NCBI RefSeq assembly: GCF_902459465.1
Contig: NC_047083.1
Coordinates: 8,671,526-8,735,525 of the forward strand
Direction of reading: 5' to 3'
DNA: 64,000 bases
DNA from: Asterias rubens
Taxonomy: Eukaryota > Echinodermata > Asteroidea > Forcipulatida > Asteriidae
Each line of letters begins with the position of its first letter. Within the stretch, counting starts at the first letter, position 1. The position numbers were made by a program, and so were the translations under genes. The notes under the pieces are model-generated. The model saw only the letters and a program-made list of their open reading frames with translations. It had not been told where the DNA came from and did no database searches. Of the stretch, positions 15,001-24,800 are shown piece by piece.

Positions 15001-15370
15001 TCTCAAAATGTTTTATACTATTAACAACTCTCCATTGCTCGTTACCAAGTAAGTTAATGCTAAGCCTACCAAATCCATTCCATGAATGTGAGTACAAGAA
15101 TTTCAAGGTACTTTCTTTCGGGTAATTAAAATGGTTTGGTTGTTCTAATTTCATACAATCAAACTTACCTGCGACAATTTCATTTCAAAAAGTGGTAACG
15201 TTTTTGAGACATCGCAGAAAAAAATATTAACTTCAAATCAAGTTTGTGCTTCTTCTTTTGGGACAGGTGAAATAGTCGTGCAGATCGGGCACCACCTTAG
15301 CAACGGATGGGCGTACGGTCGAAATAAGGCAAATGTCAGAGGTCACTTTCCCGCTAGCTACGTCCAGTGA
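57..15370 (+). CDS. PACSIN/syndapin-like F-BAR and SH3 protein (5' end outside window)
   Basis: Coding exons: 57-186, 1513-1642, 3415-3618, 4242-4354, 5535-5655, 6255-6358, 12249-13015, 13487-13888, 15267-15370 (stop TGA). All junctions are GT-AG and in phase, giving about 690 residues; upstream exons are missing. The first five exons read as the later part of a PACSIN F-BAR: YGSVLTVWRAVLHEA, then GGLRETREAVEQFAAAQKEY, then IRGAEP and WGRKHGTGCPANWPKYE, which corresponds to the PACSIN GPGM..NWPQFE motif. A roughly 390-residue linker follows, very rich in His and Gln. The protein ends in an SH3 domain (ALYDF ... GWAYGR ... GHFPASYV). In the known family, PACSINs bend membranes through the F-BAR and recruit dynamin and N-WASP through SH3. 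I see no NPF motif in the linker, and the sequence is divergent, so it may be a paralogue rather than the canonical gene. Family call fairly firm; exact orthology not. Confidence 0.82.
645..770 (+). pseudogene. Duplicated, donor-less copy of a PACSIN-like F-BAR exon
   Basis: Near-identical copy of the exon at 57-186, with its own acceptor (TTCTTTTAG at 636-644). It matches up to position 770 and then jumps to sequence equivalent to 499-626, so the last exon bases and the normal GTAAGT donor are lost. The copied unit is about 590 bp, shortened by an internal deletion equivalent to 187-498. A GT at 769-770 would keep the phase but lacks a consensus donor. It is either a dead exon, a weak alternative exon, or a haplotype/assembly artefact. 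Confidence 0.75.
912..1313 (+). mobile_element. TTAA-type inverted-repeat element, family A
   Basis: Begins TTAAAGGCACTGGACA and ends GTCCACTGCCTT. Carries the family core (CTCAACATATTATGCATAAA, TCGTCGAAGTTGCG) and an internal hairpin built on GAGACCTCA...TGAGGTCTCG. No coding capacity. It lies in the intron after the duplicated F-BAR exon. Confidence 0.8.
1763..1833 (-). tRNA. tRNA-Gly (anticodon GCC), copy 1
   Basis: The reverse strand gives a complete 71-nt tRNA including the discriminator A. The acceptor stem GCATCGG pairs with CCGATGC, the A box is GGTTCAGTGGTAG, the anticodon loop is CTGCCAC, and the B box is GGTTCGATTCC. A T5 run (A5 at 1753-1757 on the plus strand) just downstream is a suitable Pol III terminator. 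It lies antisense inside the PACSIN-like intron 1643-3414 and looks functional. Confidence 0.95.
2068..2282 (-). mobile_element. Family A element, truncated
   Basis: Contains the reversed family core (CAAGGGTGTTTTTTCTTTA, GATGACCAATTGGGCCCAA, ATGCATATGTTGAGATAC) and ends GTGTCCAGTGCCTTTAA. The left half is missing. Confidence 0.65.
2524..2594 (-). tRNA. tRNA-Gly (anticodon GCC), copy 2
   Basis: Same 71-nt gene as copy 1 with one T-loop change (TTCAATT for TTCGATT), which still fits B-box and T-loop rules. All stems pair. A T4 run follows within 10 bases (A4 on the plus strand around 2515-2518). Antisense within the same PACSIN-like intron. Confidence 0.92.
3098..3168 (-). tRNA. tRNA-Gly (anticodon GCC), copy 3, probably degenerate
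   Basis: Same sequence as copy 1 except for two changes that break pairing. The first base is T instead of G, losing the 1:72 pair, and the T stem has a T replacing G (CCTGG against CCCGG). A- and B-box sequences and a T6 run downstream remain. Transcription is possible, but a mature functional tRNA is doubtful. It sits between two related 120-130 bp repeats (about 2825-2950 and 3215-3345). Confidence 0.75.
3968..4119. mobile_element. Palindromic element P1, copy 1 (152 bp)
   Basis: Long inverted repeat: GGGTGTGTTCGTTTAGCTTC at one end pairs with AACTAAACGAACGCACCC at the other, and each arm has an inner GTCGAC block. Non-coding MITE-like element in the intron 3619-4241 of the PACSIN-like gene. 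Confidence 0.7.
4570..4725. mobile_element. Palindromic element P1, copy 2 (156 bp)
   Basis: Same family as 3968-4119, with termini GGGTGCGTTCGTTTAGC and GCTAAACGAACGCACCC. The two copies lie 450 bp apart on either side of one exon (4242-4354). Confidence 0.72.
4731..5047 (-). mobile_element. Family A element, diverged
   Basis: Starts TTAAAGGCACTGG directly after a P1 element and ends GTGCCAGTGTCTTT. Core reads in reverse (AACTTCGATGACCAATTGAG). Confidence 0.7.
5381..5500. mobile_element. Palindromic element P5, copy 1
   Basis: Inverted repeat GACTGTGTTCGAAACGGCGA against TCGCAGTTTCGAACACGGTC, with inner arms CCACAGCTATGGC and GCCGTAGCTGTAG. It ends 34 bp before the exon starting at 5535. 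A second copy is at 47761-47889. Confidence 0.65.
5688..5835 (+). mobile_element. 148-bp palindromic element P2, copy 1, beside a splice donor
   Basis: Inverted repeat from AATAGGAGACTTTC to AGTCTCCCATT, arms about 55 bp, with an asymmetric centre (GTTTACGTAGTTCTGA ... GAGAACAATGG). Starts 32 bp after the end of exon 5535-5655. Identical length to the copies at 13045 and 50068. Confidence 0.75.
6923..7166. mobile_element. Inverted-repeat element P4 (GGGCCCAATTTCAT type)
   Basis: Ends GGGCCCAATTTCATAGAGCT and AGCTCTATGAAATTGGCCCC form the terminal inverted repeats. The interior has repeated TTGCTTAAGCA-like blocks. Related elements occur at 6481-6773, 17855-18030, 19865-20097, 28107-28254, 43056-43247 and 57161-57401. 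Confidence 0.65.
7803..8690 (+). repeat. Degenerate tandem repeat, five units of 130-225 bp
   Basis: Units start near 7809, 7998, 8222, 8410 and 8538 at the motif CGTTTTCGAGTCATTAGG. They continue through CATCATGCTGAGAT, TAAAACCCGGTACTAGGGC and TAAAACGGAC and often end in a C-rich run. The fourth unit lacks the middle. Non-coding, intronic. Confidence 0.75.
8903..9234 (+). mobile_element. Family A element, 5' end eroded
   Basis: Core TCGTCGAAGTTGCGAGATAA and the internal GAGGTCTCG hairpin arm are recognisable. Ends ACGTGCCTTTAA. Confidence 0.65.
10101..10416 (+). mobile_element. Family A element, partial
   Basis: Runs from TTGGTAATTGTCAAAGACC to TTACCAAGTAAGGTTTTATG. The 3' terminal inverted repeat is missing. 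Confidence 0.65.
11535..11787. mobile_element. 250-bp inverted-repeat element (P7)
   Basis: CTCTAAATGTAAAGGAGTG near 11541 is the reverse complement, with few mismatches, of CACTCTTTTACATTTAGAG near 11762. The interior is full of ACTCTTTT/AAAAGAGT words. No coding potential. Confidence 0.6.
13045..13192 (+). mobile_element. 148-bp palindromic element P2, copy 2, beside a splice donor
   Basis: Cleanest copy: AATGGGAGACTTTTGGACGC pairs almost perfectly with GCGTCCCAAAAGTCTCCCATT. Starts 29 bp after the His-rich exon ends at 13015. Contains an internal donor-like CAGGTAAAT. Confidence 0.78.
14729..15064 (+). mobile_element. Family A element, diverged
   Basis: Recognised from CATCGAAGTTGCGAGAAAAT and TTACTTCTGAGGGGGCGGTT. 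Lies in the last intron of the PACSIN-like gene. Confidence 0.6.
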
Positions 15371-15879
15371 TCGTACCGTTAGAAAGTCAACCTAGACCGT
15401 ACGGGGGATTGGGGTTGGGACGGTGGTCGTCGGCAGAGCTTAGCTACATTGCAACCCAAGTTCGACGAGCTTTGTAAAAGTTGTGGGTGGGTTTAGGTTG
15501 AAAAGAACGGTATAGGGGTTGGGACTGGAAGGTTGTGAATAGTTTAGACCGAGTTGGACCAGCTCTGGAATGGAGGGCAAGCGTGATGAGAGGACTGGGA
15601 GTAGGGATGGTAGGAAGTAGGGTTAGGATTATGGTTAGCACTATAAAAAAAGACTAGTTCACACTTCCTGCGAATGCGATTGCGATACTTATTTTAACTT
15701 CACGGCTCCGTTTTTGCTGGCAATATTTCGCAATTCTTCCGATTTTTTTTTTTTTACAGAAGTTTGCATTTGCAGGAAGAATGAACAGGCTTTATAGGGC
15801 GAGGGTTGGGATCCGGTATTATCTCGTCTGTTTATTTTTAAAGTGAGTTTCAGAAAAGCGTGTATAAACAAAGTGTATC

Positions 15880-16202
15880 TTAAAGACACTGGACACTATT
15901 AGTAATTGTCAAAGACCAGTCTTCTCACTTGGTGTCTTCTCACTTGGTGTATCTCAACATTATGCATAAATAACAAACCCGTGTTGAGCTCAATCGGTCG
16001 TCGAAGTTGCGAGATAATAATGAAAGAAAAACACCCTTGTCACAACAAATTGTGTGCTTTCAGATGCTTGATTTCGATACCTCAATTTCTAAATCTGAGG
16101 TCTCGAAATCAAAGTCGTGGATAATTACTTCTTTCTCGAAGTACCACAATACTTCAGAGGGAGCCGTTTCTCACAATGTTTTATAATATCAACCTCTCCC
16201 CA
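15880..16202 (+). mobile_element. Family A element, truncated at its 3' end
   Basis: Starts TTAAAGACACTGGACACTATT and stops at CAACCTCTCCCCA, directly before a perfect 13-bp-arm hairpin. Contains a short internal duplication of TTCTCACTTGGTGT. Confidence 0.7.
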
Positions 16203-16207
16203 CAATA

Positions 16208-16237
16208 TGAGAAGCGTTACCGCCGTAACGCTTCTCA
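16208..16237. repeat. Perfect hairpin, 13-bp arms
   Basis: TGAGAAGCGTTAC, loop CGCC, GTAACGCTTCTCA. Placed exactly where the preceding family A element breaks off. Confidence 0.85.
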
Positions 16238-16367
16238 GACTCAAATTTGTGTGCTTAAAAACTGATATCTACAAAACCACATGATACTACCGAAAAACTG
16301 CTGTATTCTGACCAATCGTTTTTAGTGCCTTAAATTTTAAGAGTGATCACCAAATGTAAACCTTCCT

Positions 16368-16740
16368 TTAAAGGCAGTGGACACTATTGGTAATTATTAA
16401 CATAAAAACTTTCTTGGTGACGAGTAATTGGGAGAGGTTGATGGTATAAAACATTGTGAGAAACGGCTCCCTCTGAAGTGACGTAGTTTTCGAGAAAGAA
16501 GTAATTTTCCACGAATTTGATTTCGAGACCTCAAGTTTAGAATTTGAGGTATCGAAATCAAGCATCTAAAAGCACACAACTTCGTGTGACAAGGGTGTTT
16601 TTTCTTTCATAGTTATCTCGCAACCCCGACGACCAATCGAGCTCAAATTTTCACAGGTTTGTTAATTTATGCATATGTTGATATACACCAAGTGAGAAGA
16701 CTAGTCTTTGACAATTACCAATAGTGTCCACTATCTTTAA
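16368..16740 (-). mobile_element. Family A element, complete
   Basis: Flanked by TTAA on both sides. Termini are AGGCAGTGGACACTATTGG and CAATAGTGTCCACTATC. Confidence 0.85.
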
Positions 16741-17045
16741 CTACAGATCAAAAGGATAGATAGTTTTGTTTTGTTTAGATACTCACAAAATGGACAACAA
16801 AACTGCACATTTTTCTGAGAAACATTTTTTTTATTTATACATGGCTTTCCAACATGGTAGCACTGGTTACTGACAAGTCAAGGTGTGTCTGTTTGAAATC
16901 TACCAGGGTCGATACTTTAATTTTATTTTATTCATTCTAAATGAAGTAGTAAACGGACAGGGGCAACTGAATTGGAAATCTCAACATATTTGGGTTAAAA
17001 TTAATTGTTTGCTGCAACCCGAGAAGACAGACAGTTCTTATGTGT

Positions 17046-17079
<34 letters not shown>

Positions 17080-18821
17080 TGCAAAGGCGATTTTATCAAA
17101 ACAGTGTCTTTTGTTTTCACTTGTTTTTTTACAGGACACAATTTCAGTAAGCAAATTTGGTGCCTACTGTAGCAGGAAAATTTGCCTGAGCTTTGTAATT
17201 AACCTATGCAATACAAATTAGAGTATTTAATTTGTTTTTGTTTATTTATTTGATTCCTTATTAGGAATGTTTTTTATATTATGATCACTTCACAATTTTA
17301 TAAACTCGTCTGAAAAGAGGCAAACAAAATATCTGAAAATGCATCTTCACTTTCTGAACAATTTGTGAGTACAAAGTAACCTTGACTGTGAACCAAACCT
17401 GTTCATCTTTCAAAATCACTGACATACTTTACAGTGTGCTTGGAAGGACATAGTGAAAAGTTACCAAAGGGCACGAGCAATTATTGCGTAGAAATGTGTT
17501 TCAAGAAGACTGAGTGTGAAAAAGAATCAAAATTAACACCATACTATGTGGTGTTAAAAAAACAAAATATTCTGCCAACATAATTACATTAGTGTTATTT
17601 TAACACCCACGGTTTCAATTTAACACCCACATTTTTGCAGTGTTTAGCAGTTCTGTTTCATTGCTTCGACTTTCTGTAACTGGAAAAGAAATACACCCTT
17701 CTACCTGGCACAGGACTTTACTTTACTTTTTGGAAAAATTCTGCAGGATATTATGACATGGCATTGAGTTTAAATACAAGCACACAGTTATTGCTTAACG
17801 AGTTGAACATGTTTTGTAATCTGCCATAAACATTGCGCACTTGGTAAAAACCCAATTTTTTACAAAGCTGCTTAAGCACAAACAAATTCTGCTGAGCAAG
17901 ATAAGCCGGACACCAGTCACAGGTTGTACATGTGACATGGTATTTTGGCTGGTTACCTAAATCTGGTAAGCATAATTGCTTTGTGCTTAGCTGCACTTTG
18001 TGCATAAGCAGCTTTGTAAAATTAGGCTCTGGTTTTAAACAGTAAAGTTTAGTACTGCATCAAGGAGAAATGCAAAATTTAACGTGTGGCATTAACTCAA
18101 AGTTGAACCCGGAGTTACCGTCTGTTTAAATTTGCATTCCTTATTCAATCAATAATTAAACAAATAATTATGTACAATACTATGTTTTGATGTTTGATTT
18201 CCAACTCATATAAATTTCTTGCTGATAAATTTCCCAACATGGGATAAACACAGAGAGATAGAATTTCAGTAAGCTGAAAAGCACTCAAATTTGTTAAGCA
18301 CAGAAAAAATTGCTTAGCAGAAGTTAAAGGTTACCAGCCAAAACACCATGTAATTCAATATTGCTTGTATGTGGTTCCCACAAAGGAACAAATGTAATTT
18401 TTAACTAAAACACGCCTGTTATGAAACTGGCAATCGGTTTTACGTTATGCATTGTGCAAGAAGATGCCCATACCAAAGTATGCATTTAACTTACAAATGA
18501 TTTTAACCTAACCTGTGCCAATCTTTTTGTTTAGCAAATAGCCGAGAACCAGTGAAATACAATATACATGTAACCATAGAGACGTACGTGACATACATGA
18601 CCAGGTATTTTGGTTGGCGACCTACTTTCTGCTCAGCAAAACTTGTCAGATTAAGCAGAAGCTTTAAGGACATCGCCATTGGTTTTCCAAAAAACTTGTA
18701 AAAAAATTATGTGAATGCGCTTTTCTGCAGAGCATTGGACGTCCTTACTAACGTGGCATCTACTGTACGCAGTAAACCACAACGCAAATAAACAAAAACA
18801 GTTACAACAAATATTTTTACT

Positions 18822-21800
18822 TTAAGAGCTGGCATTTGATTTCCTCTTGAGCCTTTCTCTCCAGTCACCTTGAATCATCTCAAAATTGGCGTTCTTCGTC
18901 GACAACCCTCTGAAAGTAACGAAACAATAAGCGCGAACAGAAATGAGTACGAGCACAAATCCAGAAATAACACGAAATTGCTTTATCCTTCGGATGGGAC
19001 ATAAAAGCCATAGGCTCTCTGTGTCGGGTAATACACATAAAAGAACCCAGTGCATTTACGAAAGGCACCAACAGATTTGGGGTAAGTTGCAAGTTGGGGT
19101 ATTCAAGGTAAGTGGATCACAAATTGATCTTAGAATAGTCACATGGAAGTGTGAGGGATAAAGCAACCTGGCACCGCTTCATCAAAGCTGCTCCTACTAT
19201 TCCGTCCAAGGACGAAGGATGATGATGATGACTGCCACGGTCATAAAATGACAGACCCCTTGCATGGTAAGATGGAGCCCATAAATGGGACAAATTTGAA
19301 AATTTGTTCATCAGCAAATAGAAAGACTAGATTATTTCCAGAAAACTTTCAGGAGATCCAGGGAGAGCTGGCAAAATTACTTACACAGCCATCTGCTCTT
19401 TCTTCCACTGAGCGATCCTCTTCTGTGCGACAACATTGGGGTCGTCTTCTTCATCCTCCTCCTCATCGTTGGCCTTCTCTTCTCGCTCAACCTCCTCCTT
19501 GATCTGCTGCCACTTCTGCACTAACGTCAGGGGAAGCTTGTTCTTTTTACTTGTGGACTTCTTGGTCTTTGGGATGGAGGAAAAACAAGAAAAAAGGGAT
19601 TCCATAACAGAGTATGTCAAGTCAAAAAGTTGAGAATTTTGAGTTTTGATATTTTTTTCGTAGATCAAGTTTTTGGCCATGACATGAATCCTTACTCACT
19701 GTGAACGTAGATGTATGTGATTTGAAAATCATAGAGCAATTGTTTTAAGATAGTCGCAGAAATTCGTTTTACATGCTAAAGTAATTTTTGTGAAAGTGTT
19801 CTAATTTGTCATAGTTATATTTTTAGGGAATAGAACAGTTTGTGTCTGTGAACATTCCTGACAAGGGCCCAATTTCATAAAGCACACAAATTTGCTTAGC
19901 ATGAAATTTCTTCCTTGATAAAAACAGGATAACCAACCAAATTTCCATGTGATTTTCAGGATAAGCAAACAACAGCTGAATGCCAGTAACAAGCAATATG
20001 CAACAAATTAAAATTTGATGGGTAATCTTGTTTTTATCAAGGAAGAAATGTCATGCTAAGCAATTTTTTGTGCTTACAGGATTTATGAAATTGGGCCAAG
20101 GTCTTGCGACCATAGGAGATCTTGGCTTCACAACTAGAACCAAAAAATTAGAAACGAAATGAATGAAATATTCAATACCTTTTCTTTCTTCTTTTTTGTC
20201 TTGCCCGTCACCGGCTGTGCACCTGCTGTTGGCAATCCTGATGATAACGAGACGCCCTGGGGAGGGGCAGCCACTGATGGAAGAGCACTGTACAACACTG
20301 GGGCTGAGTAGTTAGAATCTGCCATGGTTGCACTACCACTATACAGGAGCTGAGGTTTACCGATGACGGTTGAGCTGGAGGGCGTGGCGGAAGAGGATGG
20401 AATGTCCATTCCTTCGTTGATCATCTCGGGGTGGTGTATGGGTACGGGCGGAGGGGTCATCGTCCTGGTGCTATCGCAGGCGCCCTCGTCATCTTCCTCA
20501 GGGGGAGGCGGAGGGGGCGGGCTGGGTGGGAGAGGGGGCAACTCGGGTCCCGAGCCGGAGGGGAGGGGTGGAGGTGGGGAGTCGGGTAAGGGTGGGAACA
20601 ACTCGGTACCAGGGGGTGGCGGAGGGGGTTTATGGTAGGCAGACGGGAGGGGAGGGTTGGGAAGGGATGGGGCAGATAGGGATGGAGGGGGCACTGGGTC
20701 GGGAAGGGGAGGGGCGGGTATGGGCGGGGCGGGGGTCTTTGGTGGAGCTGGTGCTGGAGTTGGAGGGATGTATGGAGTGGTGTACTCCATAGTTTGGGGT
20801 TCGGGGATTGAGGACGAGGCGATATAGGTACTATAGGCTGTGAAATAATACCAATAATTGATAAAAAATATTTAATGACATTTCGACACTAGCAGAGACT
20901 TTCTCGAAGAACTTAGCCTACGAGAAAGACTCTGCTGGGGTCGAACTGTCAGGCCATTCACCTTTCTGGCATTACACCATGATGGTTCTTTTTATTGGTA
21001 AGCAGGTTGCAACAAGTCTATTTTCTAATAATAATTGACAATCAGCTTTGCAATAAACTCCTTGCTTACTGTTTACCAACATAGTGTTTTCACAGGTTAG
21101 CAACAAACATTTGTCTTTAAAGACAGTGGACACTATTGGTAATTAAAAAAGACTAGTCCTCTCACTTGGTGTATCTCAAAAAATGCATACTTATGCATTT
21201 TAAAATAACAAACCTGTGAAAATTTGAGCTCGATTGGGTGTCGGAGTTGCGAGATAACTATGAAAGAAATAAACACCCTTGTCACATGAAGTTGTGTGCT
21301 TTCAGATGCTTCATTTAGAGAAATCAAATTCGTGGAAAATTACTTCTCCCGAAAACTACGTCACTTCAGAGGGAGCCGTTTCTCACAATGTTTTATACTA
21401 TCAACCTCTCCCAATTACTTGTTAGCAAGTGAGGTTTTATGCTGATAATTATTTTGAGTAATTACCAATAGTGTCCACTGCCTTTAAGCAATTTTAAAGC
21501 ATTCTTCGCTTACAGGTCTAACAGAAGTGCTGCTAAATCAAGCCAAGAATGGTGACCGTAAACAAGATTCAGTGCTATTAAAGGTTAGAATTGGTTCTTG
21601 GCTCAAAACTGATAAACAACTCTGCAATAACAAAAGATGCAAAGGTACTCGGTTCGTATTTAGCACTTTAGTAAGCCCTAGAGTGTCTTAATTAAAGCAT
21701 TCATTATAATGTATCATGTTTACTTTTTCCTACAGGTATGCGAAGGTATGTTCAAATTATGAGACCATTTATTAACATGGCACCATGCAGCGGTTTAGTA

Positions 21801-24800
21801 GGTGCTGTGGTGCAATCTACAGCCATCCAACACAGGAAGTACCAGAACGAACCCCTTCTCTCTAACGGTAAGTTAACTGTTTTATGCATTACTTAACACA
21901 TGGTACCTACGGTTTTACCTCCCACCCCAAACTATACAGACCCCCACCCCCCTCCCAACATCAAATCTAAAACCGTTACCCCAAATCTCGTACCTTGGCT
22001 TTGACTGGTATCCTGCACCACAGGGACCAGTGGTGCAGACTGCACGTACTGCCCATGCTCCGTTCCTTGTGTCAGCGACGCTTGGTTGAACAACGACTGG
22101 GACGCCGTCTGGGCAGAATTGGTCGATACCGATGTCTCCTCTCCCTTGTTCTCGCTTAGCGTCACGGCATCCATCGGAAAGTCCCACTGCGATGTTCCTG
22201 TCTGATTGTCCGTGTAGTAATATTGCTTGTGCTCTCTGTATCGAATCAGGAGAAGGAAATCCGTAGCGTTAACGCCTGAAAAATACCTTGCAGTTTTGTT
22301 TTTTTTTCAATCAAAAAACATCTTGCAATTTTTTTTTCATTGATCAAAAAATACTGTGCAAGTTTTTTGTTTTCATCGATCAAGAAATAAATTGCAATTT
22401 TTTTTTTCTGACCTGCTTACTCTTATGCAATAGGGAGAGAGAAAAACAAATTACTGAATTTTTATTAATATAATTATTTGAATGAATTGAAGAGAGACTT
22501 TTGCAAATTAAAGTCAAGTCCCAAGCCTCGAGAGTTTAGAGGGTTCTCCTGACTTGATAACTCATGAAGGCACCAAAGGCGATCACCTCCATGCATCAGT
22601 GCCCGTAAAATGCTTGACAGTAGAAATTAAAATTGTCTCCATGGTGTGCTCTTTACTGAGGAGAAAATGCCTTGGTGCCCTTGCCCTTTCAAATACAAAT
22701 CATACAGGCCTGAGCGATAACTGTAAGATGTTTATGTTTATAACACTTTGTACTTCTGCTTGGCGTTTTGTTTTAATTATTTGTACAGAAAACAATTTAT
22801 TGACCCGATTCCTCTGCAGTCATAACCAGAATAAAATATTGGTTGCCCCATTTTGTGGGTCATTGTGGCACTTGTGTGTCATACCTGGTACTGGGCATTT
22901 GAAGCGTTTTAAAAAGTTGAACCCTACAATGGCCAGCATGACAGCCGTAGCAGCTTGTGACACTGGCGCACAGGGTTACCGGTAATACATGAAAGGCCAA
23001 ATACATGCACAGTGTATGTACATACACCATACAAAACCATTTAGCAAAAATTCTATTCTGGCATTGGATGAAATCAAAACGACACATTGAATTCCTTCAT
23101 TTTTGGATTGAACCAACGTCCTCCAGCTTAACATGTGGGCGCTCTACCAACTGAGCCATCCAGCATGATGTTTGTGGTTTCCCTTTTTTGTCAATATCTT
23201 TGTTCAGGGGTTGCGAAAACCACTGTAATGCTGATTTATAGGCAACATTATTGAGAAAGATGAAAGTTCCAGTTGAATACAATCGCTATCAAACTTTCAT
23301 AGACGATATTTTCCAAATGAACGTAGAATCCATAAGGTTAATTCGTTTGCAAGAATTAAAATGAGATTCTTCTCGCTCTTGATTTGTGCTCAATTCTGTC
23401 TGATTTAACAAAAACTGGCCACACCAACCAAGAAAGAAAAAAAGAAGGACAAAAATCAACACCAAATTTACATCCACAATGAATACAAAATGAAAAGATC
23501 TTACTCAAAATGAAGTTTAAAGAGATTTCACTGACCGGCACCGAATCCACTTGGCGTCCGAAGGCGTGGCATCAAAGGCTTTCCGTTCCGTTGGCTGGCT
23601 CCTTACGACGCTCCATTGAACTTCATTCTCACAGAGGGACAGAGGGGGGCTAATTTTCTTTTTTCCGTTTTTTGTTTTCAATTAATGGATTTTTGTTTGC
23701 CTTATTCCTTTGGTCATTTTTATTTATCATTCCCAGGTCCAAATGTACTTTCAAATTTGTGCAAAAACCTGCGATAAAACAAAATAAACATACTTTGTCT
23801 CTCCATCCAATCCCAACCCGAAAATTTCCACATAAAATTGAGATAAAAACACTGTTTATCATTACCTAAATGCCCCTATACTTAAACATTATTTTGCCCC
23901 TATACTTAAAAATTATTTTGCCCCTATACTTAAAAATTATTTCTTCAGGAATTTTCTGCGTGATAATATTACCATGTTTCATAACTAATTCCTTCGATTA
24001 AAAGGTTCACAATTTTTTAGCGTTCGTAATAGTGAGAGTGGGGGCGTCGTCGTTTGACTCCAGTCAAAATTTGTCCACCGGTGAAAAGTTCAAGCCAAAC
24101 GGTCGTCGCAGCAAAGTCGTAGCTCCTCGTTGTTTTCACTGTTGGTAAGACTTCACTGTTCACAGTACACACACACATATCCACACCAAATATATCTTTC
24201 AGGTTTTGTTTAAGTGCGACAGTGGGGTCGGATTTTAGTCTGACCCCAAATCGTTGCCATCTCGACCGTGACATCATGTCAAGAAGTAGGTGCAAAGTTT
24301 TGTTTGGCAATTACTTTTTGTGATTTTTGTTTTTGTTTTTGGAGGAAAGTAGAAGAGAGTTGCTTCGTACCTGTCCCACGTGCACGACCAACCGGAGGGT
24401 GTCGCTTCCATCTCGTAACGTTGGAGCTCCCAGTCAGACGACTTGAGGTGACGTAGAAGGTGTTTGGAATCCAAGAGACCCTCCCGCCAATCTCGCACTC
24501 GCACCTAGCGACAAAATGGACGGGAAAAAAATTATGTTAAGTCGTTGCAAAAGTAAGTTGAAGCACTGTCAATTTCTTATTCAAGAAAATGTTGTATATC
24601 ATTTTGAATCCTGTATAGTTATTCATTTAGTATTCATTTAGTTTTTGCTTTGTACACATCCCCCTAGTGTCAAAGTTGCGACTTTTGATTCCTTAGTCGA
24701 GTCCTGACGACCATTATTTAACTAAACGGTTAATCCTGTCGCCCAACTTCTACAAAATAGTTGCGACTTCCTGCTTGGTTAACCAATTGTGTCGCTCAGG

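Larger units (their letters stand above)
15371..18821. other. Intergenic region, tail-to-tail between the PACSIN-like gene and FNBP4
   Basis: Holds the 3' flanks of both genes, two family A elements (15880-16202, 16368-16740), a perfect hairpin (16208-16237), a T30-type run at 17048-17076 and a P4-like inverted repeat (17855-18030). AAATAAATAAA on the minus strand near 17241-17252 could serve FNBP4 polyadenylation. No convincing coding exon. Confidence 0.55.

Noticed and set aside
20363-20792. Plus-strand Gly-rich ORFs
   Set aside because: Antisense shadow of the FNBP4 proline-rich exon.
20880-20960. Recurring GTCGAAACGTC-type motif (also near 32150, 42590, 47375, 56205), considered as a hammerhead ribozyme of Penelope-like elements
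   Set aside because: The conserved CTGATGA core is absent, so no ribozyme call. Probably an unclassified repeat remnant.
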